NCBI GenBank assembly: GCA_964369215.1 | Contig: CAYJEZ010000085.1 | Span: 1 to 11,665 of the forward strand | DNA: 11,665 nucleotides | Direction: 5' to 3' | From: SIG603 sp964369215 | GTDB lineage: Bacteria; Bacillota; Clostridia; Oscillospirales; Acutalibacteraceae | Part shown: piece after piece, positions 6,559 through 11,665 of the stretch | Position numbering within the stretch: the first letter of the stretch is position 1 | How the letters are laid out: each line of letters starts with the position of its first letter | The notes under the pieces: generated by a model | What the model was told of the DNA's origin: nothing | The model's database searches: none | The model's input: only the letters and a program-made list of their open reading frames with translations | Translations under genes and position numbers: made by a program

Positions 6559-7248
6559 TTACATATATAAACCGCCATTAACTGCGATTATTTGCCCTGT
6601 TATATAATCTTGATTAATTAAAAATTCAACAACTCTTGCAACCTCTTCAGGTTTTCCTGCTCTATTAAGAGGAATATTTTCGATAAAGTTATTTTTATCC
6701 TCATCAGTCAATGTGCTGTTCATTTCAGTCTCAATAAAGCCTGGGCATATACAATTAACTTTAATATTACTGGGTGCAAGCTCTAATGCCATAGCCTTTG
6801 TAAACGCAATAAGTCCTCCTTTTGCCGCACTATAATGAGCCTCACATGAAGCACCACATTGCCCCCAAACAGAACTAATATTAACTATGTGACCACCATT
6901 TTTAAGCATAAGGGGTATAACCTCTTTAGTACACAAAAAAGCAGAGCTTAAATTAACCGCTAGCATCTTATTCCAATCCTCTAAGCTTAAATCTTGTAAA
7001 AGAGAAAAACCACTAATACCGCAATTGTTAATTAATACATCTATTTCACCAATTTGCTCTTTTATCATTTTAAACATGTGTTTAACTTCTTTTTCAACGC
7101 TTAAATCACACTTAATGTTAATATATTCAGCTAAAGTCTTGCTTATAGGGTTATTATGTCTGTGCAAAACAAGTTTATTCTTATTTTGAAGCGCAAAAGC
7201 AATAGCAGTACCTATTCCACCACTTGCACCTGTTATAACTATATTCAT
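6559..7248 (-). CDS. Short-chain dehydrogenase/reductase, FabG-like; possibly the EF-P 5-aminopentanone reductase (YmfI) type
   Basis: The ATG at 7248 is preferred because AAAGGA lies eight bases upstream and it leaves one base after the rsmE stop; an ATG at 7266 would add six residues overlapping rsmE. The 229-residue product is a classical Rossmann-fold NAD(P)(H)-dependent oxidoreductase: TGASGGIG (6-13), NNCG (74-77, with Cys replacing the usual Ala), catalytic Asn99, Ser126, Tyr139 and Lys143 (YSAAKGG), then NCICPGFIETEM. Many such proteins are labelled 3-oxoacyl-ACP reductase. However, the WGQCGASCEAHYS segment resembles, from memory, the WG...GASCE signature of B. subtilis YmfI, which reduces the 5-aminopentanone group on elongation factor P. 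No fatty-acid gene (fabD, acpP, fabF) is adjacent, which argues against FabG. It is translationally coupled to rsmE, a ribosome-modifying gene. Family certain, substrate uncertain. Confidence 0.9.
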   Translation of the reverse strand: MNIVITGASGGIGTAIAFALQNKNKLVLHRHNNPISKTLAEYINIKCDLSVEKEVKHMFKMIKEQIGEIDVLINNCGISGFSLLQDLSLEDWNKMLAVNLSSAFLCTKEVIPLMLKNGGHIVNISSVWGQCGASCEAHYSAAKGGLIAFTKAMALELAPSNIKVNCICPGFIETEMNSTLTDEDKNNFIENIPLNRAGKPEEVARVVEFLINQDYITGQIIAVNGGLYM

Positions 7249-7249
7249 A

Positions 7250-7963
7250 TTATTTATCCTTTTCATACGATATTATTGATAGCGCACTTAAAGACGCTGT
7301 TTCCGCTCTTAAAATCCTGCTGCCTAGGCTTAACTCATTAAAACCACATTGTACTGCTCTTTCAACTTCAAAATTCGCAAAGCCTCCCTCAGGACCGATT
7401 AAAACTGTTATATCCTCAGAAATAGATTGTGATAAAAACTCTTTTAAACTATTATTGCTCTTTTCATAAAATAATATTTTATCTCCTTTTGCCTCTTTTA
7501 TTGCAATGTCAAACTTTAATGGAGGTAAAACTTTAGGTATTATCCCTCTTCCGCTTTGTTTTGCTGCCTCAAGTGCAATTTTGTTCCATCTATCAAGCTT
7601 TTTTGTTTCTTTATCATTAATTTTACCTATGCAATGCGCAGAAATTACAGGTGTTATATCACAAACTCCAAGCTCTACTGCTTTTTGAATTATATAGTCC
7701 ATTTTATCACTTTTAACTAGACATTGATACAAATGCAAGCGGGTATCAATCTCTGATACACTTGATGCTTTGTCATTTATCTTTAAGCATAAATTATCTT
7801 TATTCACCTCTGTTACAACGCAGGTATACTCTATTCTATCTCCTGTGCAAAGCGTTATTTCTTCTCCTACTTTTACTCTTAAAGACAGTATAGCGTGCTT
7901 AGCATTTTCTCCATCAAGAATATATTTTTCTCCTACTGGGTTTTCGACAAAAAATCTTGGCAT
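7250..7963 (-). CDS. rsmE: 16S rRNA (uracil-1498-N3)-methyltransferase RsmE
   Basis: The 237-residue product matches RsmE, which methylates U1498 of 16S rRNA in the small subunit using S-adenosylmethionine. The N-terminal PUA-like domain (1-72) starts MPRFFVE and contains ENAKHAILSLRVKVGEEI. The C-terminal SPOUT (trefoil-knot) domain shows LVKSDKMDYIIQKAVELG (82-99), RWNKIALEAAKQSGR, IGPEGGF (189-195) and LGSRILRAETA (213-223); the last two form the cofactor-binding knot. The segment usually reading R-S/C-V-V is SAHCIGK here, a small departure. An AAAGGA ribosome binding site eight bases before the ATG fixes the start. In many Firmicutes rsmE follows prmA; here it is the first gene after a near-consensus promoter, with the short-chain reductase directly downstream. 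Confidence 0.96.
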   Translation of the reverse strand: MPRFFVENPVGEKYILDGENAKHAILSLRVKVGEEITLCTGDRIEYTCVVTEVNKDNLCLKINDKASSVSEIDTRLHLYQCLVKSDKMDYIIQKAVELGVCDITPVISAHCIGKINDKETKKLDRWNKIALEAAKQSGRGIIPKVLPPLKFDIAIKEAKGDKILFYEKSNNSLKEFLSQSISEDITVLIGPEGGFANFEVERAVQCGFNELSLGSRILRAETASLSALSIISYEKDK

Positions 7964-8001
7964 AATTTTTTTCCTTTATTCTTATTTTTACTAATAAATT
8001 T

Positions 8002-8030
8002 ATCATACATAAAAAAAATATTGCTGTCAA
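8002..8030 (-). promoter_or_regulatory. Sigma-A promoter of the rsmE-reductase operon
   Basis: A perfect TTGACA (8030-8025) and TATGAT (8007-8002; 5 of 6) lie on the minus strand exactly 17 bases apart. This is the best promoter match in the window. The predicted start is near 7995, giving a leader of about 30 bases and then the AAAGGA ribosome binding site of rsmE. Confidence 0.8.
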
Positions 8031-8043
8031 TTAAAAAATTATT

Positions 8044-8073
8044 AATACAAATCAAATGTTTCTGTGCTATAAT
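8044..8073 (+). promoter_or_regulatory. Candidate extended -10 promoter of the lipoprotein/two-component operon
   Basis: TGCTATAAT (8065-8073) is a perfect -10 hexamer with the extended TGn motif. The -35 is weak: AATACA at 8044-8049, 18 bases upstream, matches 3 of 6. Transcription would begin near 8080, about 33 bases before the lipoprotein ATG. It faces away from the rsmE promoter, with 13 bases between the two -35 elements. Confidence 0.6.
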
Positions 8074-8112
8074 AATAATCGGTTATTTAAAACAGAAAGG
8101 GCTATTCCGATT

Positions 8113-9444
8113 ATGTACAAAAAAAAATCACTTTTTATGCTTTGCATAATTTCTATATGTCTTCTTTTTTCAGGCTGTACTTTAACTGGTTTAGAGGCTC
8201 ATAATTTAATCGAACCTCCCAAATCAAACCCCGACCAACAAGCTATACACAATCTGATGAGAGCTGGCGATGCTGATACCAATTTTATTTATCCTAAAAG
8301 AGGAGACTACCGCTCTGCAATTATTACTAGAGACTTTAATGCAGATACTATAGCCGACGCTATGGGTTTTTACGCTAACCCTGACGGAGGTATTTATCTA
8401 AAATTTATGTCTGAGCTAAATGGAGAATGGACCACTGTAAGTGTTTTTTCTAACACAGCAGCGCAAGTAGATAAAGTTGTGTTTGGTGATATTAACGGCG
8501 ATAATATTGAAGAAATTATAGTAGGTTGGGGTTCTCCTCAAAGTTTAAATGCTTCAATTTCTGTATATGTTTTTGAGAATAACAAATATAATGAATATAT
8601 GATTGAGCACAGGTACAACGAATTTATTGTAGCAGATTTTAATGACGATGGTGTAATCGATTTATTCACCTCTACTTTCTTTGTTAAAACAGAGCAAGAA
8701 GAAGGTGAAGACGAACAAGCTTATGCTAGAGTTTATACTTTTATAGACGAGCTCAAGGCAGAGTACAACCATGTACTAAATTCTACTGTGGTTAGGTATA
8801 GTAGTTGTGATTACATAAAAGTAGATAATAATCAAAATGCTATTTTGCTTGAAGGCATAACAGCAGAGGGTGGCCTTCTTACACAATTACTTTATTATTC
8901 AAGCAATAGAATAGTATCTCCTCTATCTTATGAGAGTTTAGTTGCAGACTATAATTTTTTTCAAAGACCTTCTGAAATTGGAGTTGCAAGCAAAGATATA
9001 GACGGAGATGGTATATATGAATTCCCTCTAGTTAGAATGCAACCATACTCTACCCCTCCCACCATTAAAAGTTCTTATAATTATTATGTAAATTGGGTTA
9101 AGTTTGATAAGACCTCATATGAGGTTGAGGAAGTAGCCCACACAATAATGAACATCCAAGATAATTTTATGCTTCAAACCGACCCTGATAGAGAAATTAT
9201 TTTTTTATCTAAAGGAAACCATACGTATACAGTAAAAGAAAATGTAGTAAATTCTGAGGGTAATTTTCTATATGAAAAAAATTTATTTGAAATAACAATA
9301 GTCTCTTCCGAAGATTCTGAAGAGCTAGAAAGTGATGCTAAATACGATATGCTTTTTACTGGTGAAAATAATTTAGTATATTATGCAAAAGTATTTTCGA
9401 TTGCTGATGACAATATTGTAGATACCATAAAATTAATAAATTAA
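8113..9444 (+). CDS. Surface lipoprotein with four calcium-loop (FG-GAP/VCBS-like) motifs
   Basis: The ATG at 8113 (AAAGGG at 8096-8101) directly precedes a signal peptide: MYKKK, a hydrophobic stretch, then LLFSGC, a lipobox whose Cys22 would be lipidated and anchor the 443-residue protein outside the membrane. An ATG at 8056 would put 19 residues ahead of the signal peptide and is unlikely. Four acidic loops resemble the Dx[DN]xDGxx[DE] calcium sites of FG-GAP/VCBS repeats: DFNADTIAD (74-82), DINGDNIEE (126-134), DFNDDGVID (175-183) and DIDGDGIYE (295-303). The first lacks the glycine. Such repeats usually form beta-propeller blades. The C-terminal 140 residues have no motif I recognise. 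It is the first gene of an operon: its stop codon overlaps the ribosome binding site of the response regulator, 13 bases before that gene. It could be a ligand-binding partner of the kinase or an envelope-stress output; exact function is unknown. Confidence 0.88.
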   Translation: MYKKKSLFMLCIISICLLFSGCTLTGLEAHNLIEPPKSNPDQQAIHNLMRAGDADTNFIYPKRGDYRSAIITRDFNADTIADAMGFYANPDGGIYLKFMSELNGEWTTVSVFSNTAAQVDKVVFGDINGDNIEEIIVGWGSPQSLNASISVYVFENNKYNEYMIEHRYNEFIVADFNDDGVIDLFTSTFFVKTEQEEGEDEQAYARVYTFIDELKAEYNHVLNSTVVRYSSCDYIKVDNNQNAILLEGITAEGGLLTQLLYYSSNRIVSPLSYESLVADYNFFQRPSEIGVASKDIDGDGIYEFPLVRMQPYSTPPTIKSSYNYYVNWVKFDKTSYEVEEVAHTIMNIQDNFMLQTDPDREIIFLSKGNHTYTVKENVVNSEGNFLYEKNLFEITIVSSEDSEELESDAKYDMLFTGENNLVYYAKVFSIADDNIVDTIKLIN

Positions 9445-9457
9445 AGGGGTAATTTTT

Positions 9458-10159
9458 ATGAAAAAAATTCTTGTTTGTGAAGATGAACAAAACATTAGAG
9501 AATTTGTGGTAATTAACTTAAAAAGAGCAGGTTACGATGTAACCGAGGCTGTAAATGGCGACCAAGCTTTAGAGTTATATGAGAAAAACTCTGGAGATTT
9601 TGATGTAGTTATTCTTGACATTATGATGCCTGGCAGACATGATGGATTAGCTGTATGCAAAGAGTTAAGAAAAAAAAGTAGTGCTATAGGCATTATATTA
9701 TTAACTGCAAAAACTCAAGAGATGGACAAAGTAAGTGGCCTTATGATGGGTGCAGATGATTATGTTACAAAGCCTTTTTCTCCTTCTGAACTAGTAGCAA
9801 GAGTAGACTCTGTATACAGAAGAGTAGAGCTTTCAGACGGAACTAAACAGAATTTTTCTGAACAACTTATATCTGCAGAATTTAATTTAAACTATAAAAA
9901 TAGAACCTTTACAAAAAACGGAGAACTAATAGAACTTACACAAGTAGAATTTCAAATAATTGAGTACTTTTTTACTAATCAAGGCATTAATTTAAGCAGA
10001 ACCGACATTTTAAAACAAGTTTGGGGAGACACTTATGCTGGAGAAGAAAAAATTGTTGATGTCAATATTAGGCGACTTAGAATGAAGATAGAGGACGAGC
10101 CTTCAAACCCTAGTCATATAATTACCGTTTGGGGCCATGGTTACCGCTGGGATGTTTAA
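9458..10159 (+). CDS. Response regulator, OmpR/PhoB family
   Basis: The 233-residue product is a DNA-binding response regulator. Its receiver domain (1-122) has the acidic pair Glu8/Asp9, phosphoacceptor Asp54 in VILDIMMPG, Thr83 in LLTAK and Lys105 in TKPFSPSEL. The loop after Asp54 reads MMPGRHDGL, one residue longer than the common MPGMDGL. The C-terminal winged-helix domain (about 135-233) shows LTQVEFQIIEYF, SRTDILKQVWG, VDVNIRRLRMKIE and the terminal WGHGYRWDV. An AAGGGG ribosome binding site fixes the ATG. The gene follows the lipoprotein by 13 bases and overlaps the kinase gene, so the kinase is its likely partner. Its target genes are not known; the operon's own promoter is a natural candidate. 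Confidence 0.96.
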   Translation: MKKILVCEDEQNIREFVVINLKRAGYDVTEAVNGDQALELYEKNSGDFDVVILDIMMPGRHDGLAVCKELRKKSSAIGIILLTAKTQEMDKVSGLMMGADDYVTKPFSPSELVARVDSVYRRVELSDGTKQNFSEQLISAEFNLNYKNRTFTKNGELIELTQVEFQIIEYFFTNQGINLSRTDILKQVWGDTYAGEEKIVDVNIRRLRMKIEDEPSNPSHIITVWGHGYRWDV

Positions 10160-11576
10160 GAAAACTAAAAGCAAAAAAATGCACAAAAAAAGTATATCAA
10201 TACGATGGTTTGTAAACAGCTTAGGCGTTATGGTTTCATTACTAATCATTTTTATTACAAGTGCTTCTTTTGCAATTCAAAGTTATGTATACAATGGTAT
10301 TCAACAAGTTTTAATCGGTAGAAGTGAAGAGCTTATTAATGTGTTTTCTACAAGTACTAGTTCTGACTTCTCTACTATTTCTCGTGCTTATATTGAGACT
10401 TTTCCTGACAAAAATGATATGGAAATTATGTCTATTTCTAAAAGCGGAAATGTTTTGGTTAGCTCTACAGGATTTATGCCTGTTCCCGGTCAAGTTATGC
10501 CTGACTACGACATGGCTATAAATTCTGTCAATAACTTTGGTTACTGGGTCGGAGACTTAGAAACTGGTGACAAAGTTATGGCAATTACTAGAGTTTTCAA
10601 AAATGCTGATTCCGACATAGAAGGCTCGTTAAGATATATGGTTTCGTTAGGTTTGGCAGACAGTCAAATACGTGTAATAGTTTTTGCATTAATATCTGTA
10701 GGGGCAGTTATTATACTGTTAATTTCTTTATCTGGTATGTATTTTGTTCGTTCAATTGTAGTACCAGTAAGAAAGCTAACAGTAAGCGCAAAAAGAATTT
10801 CAGGCGGAGATTTTGATGTAAGAATAGAAAAAACTCAGGACGATGAAATTGGTCAACTTATTGATAACATTAACATAATGGCAGAAGAACTGGGCAACGC
10901 TGACAGAATGAAAAACGACTTTATATCTTCAGTTTCACACGAATTAAGAACTCCTCTTACCTCAATAAAAGGTTGGGCAGAAACCTTACAAGTAGGTGAC
11001 CAAGACCGAGCAACTGCAGAAAAAGGTATGTCTGTTATTATTAAAGAGGCAAGTAGGCTTTCAGGAATAGTAGAAGAACTTCTAGACTTTTCAAGAATAC
11101 AAAATAATCGACTCAGTTTAATTATTAAAAAAATAGATTTATTAGCTGAAATTGAAGAAGCAGTTTTTATGTTTACAGAAAGAGCGAAAACAGAAAATAA
11201 AAAACTAGTTTATAACGAACCAGCTATGATTTCTCCTGTTATGGGTGACGTTAACAGGCTAAAGCAAGTGTTTATTAATATTATTGATAATGCATTAAAA
11301 TATACCGATGCAAACGGAAATATAAATGTTAACGTAAAAGAGATTGAAAATTTTATTTGTGTATGCGTTGAAGACAATGGTTGTGGCATACCTACTGAGC
11401 ATTTACCTCATGTAAAAAAGAAATTTTATAAGGCAAATAAAGTCATTAGAGGTTCAGGAATCGGACTTGCTTTAGTAGATGAAATAGTAACAATGCACGG
11501 CGGAACACTTAACATAGAGAGTACGGAAAACAAAGGTACTAAGGTCACTGTTAAAATACCAATTTGTTTTGAGTAA
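10137..11576 (+). CDS. Membrane sensor histidine kinase (HAMP-HisKA-HATPase)
   Basis: From the ATG at 10137 the product has 479 residues and overlaps the response-regulator gene by 23 bases. An ATG at 10152 (8-base overlap) or 10179 is also possible, since none has a clear ribosome binding site and translation is probably coupled. Layout: transmembrane helix 1 (about 26-49), an extracytoplasmic sensor region of about 128 residues (50-177), helix 2 (about 178-202), HAMP (203-255), HisKA with phosphoacceptor His268 in SVSHELRTPLTSIKGW, then the ATPase domain with Asn385 (IIDNALKYT), VEDNGCGIP, F-box Phe430, GSGIGLAL (439-446) and NKGTKVTV. All catalytic boxes are intact. The sensor region contains MSISKSGNVLVSS, reminiscent of the Cache/PDC fold, but no ligand can be named. 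It would phosphorylate the adjacent regulator. The remaining 89 bases of the window show no terminator or gene. Confidence 0.95.
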   Translation: MVTAGMFKKTKSKKMHKKSISIRWFVNSLGVMVSLLIIFITSASFAIQSYVYNGIQQVLIGRSEELINVFSTSTSSDFSTISRAYIETFPDKNDMEIMSISKSGNVLVSSTGFMPVPGQVMPDYDMAINSVNNFGYWVGDLETGDKVMAITRVFKNADSDIEGSLRYMVSLGLADSQIRVIVFALISVGAVIILLISLSGMYFVRSIVVPVRKLTVSAKRISGGDFDVRIEKTQDDEIGQLIDNINIMAEELGNADRMKNDFISSVSHELRTPLTSIKGWAETLQVGDQDRATAEKGMSVIIKEASRLSGIVEELLDFSRIQNNRLSLIIKKIDLLAEIEEAVFMFTERAKTENKKLVYNEPAMISPVMGDVNRLKQVFINIIDNALKYTDANGNINVNVKEIENFICVCVEDNGCGIPTEHLPHVKKKFYKANKVIRGSGIGLALVDEIVTMHGGTLNIESTENKGTKVTVKIPICFE

Positions 11577-11665
11577 TACATTATAATTACTAAACTTATA
11601 ATAGACTACAAAAAGCAAACTAAAAGTTAAATATTGATTTGACTATCAAACCAAACTAAACAGAG

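Noticed and set aside
11577..11665. TTTGA-CTA-TCAAA inverted repeat after the kinase gene
   Set aside because: The stem is five pairs with no T-run; not a credible terminator, and the window ends before more can be judged.

Overview
The window is AT-rich (roughly one third G+C by eye), uses the standard genetic code, and most genes have strong AGGAG-type ribosome binding sites. It encodes clostridial-type MurD and RNase R proteins and a BofA-like sporulation protein. Together these point to a low-GC Gram-positive bacterium of the class Clostridia, probably from a spore-forming or formerly spore-forming lineage. The genus cannot be fixed from the sequence. I see no rRNA, tRNA, CRISPR array, insertion sequence, phage gene or attachment site.

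Left part, minus strand, in transcription order: murD (5542-4127), rnr (4019-1833), a 59-codon BofA-like gene (1760-1581), nagA (1537-419) and the start of purE (253 to the window edge). Gaps of 107, 72, 43 and 165 bases separate them. The first four may share a transcript starting from a candidate promoter upstream of murD. purE has its own promoter candidate. The functions are cell-wall precursor synthesis (murD), RNA decay (rnr), a sporulation protease inhibitor (BofA-like), amino-sugar recycling (nagA) and purine synthesis (purE); this is a housekeeping neighbourhood, not one pathway.

Middle part, minus strand: a gene of unknown function (6346-5738) encodes a glycine/alanine-rich helical protein with a metallothionein-like cluster of 11 cysteines in 26 residues. 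It has a promoter candidate, a perfect 10-bp inverted repeat at the predicted transcription start, and a strong intrinsic terminator, so it looks like a one-gene unit. Upstream of it are rsmE (7963-7250) and a short-chain dehydrogenase/reductase (7248-6559). These two are separated by one base and read from a near-consensus promoter at 8030-8002. The reductase may be the EF-P-modifying YmfI type rather than FabG.

Right part, plus strand: a divergent operon encodes a lipoprotein with four calcium-loop (FG-GAP/VCBS-like) motifs (8113-9444), an OmpR/PhoB-type response regulator (9458-10159) and a HAMP/HisKA sensor kinase (10137-11576). The tight spacing suggests one signalling unit in which the surface lipoprotein serves or is controlled by the two-component system.

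Most of the window is ordinary core genome. The parts worth a second look are the half-length BofA that keeps its key inhibitory residues, the cysteine-cluster protein with its possible operator, and the lipoprotein-plus-two-component operon.
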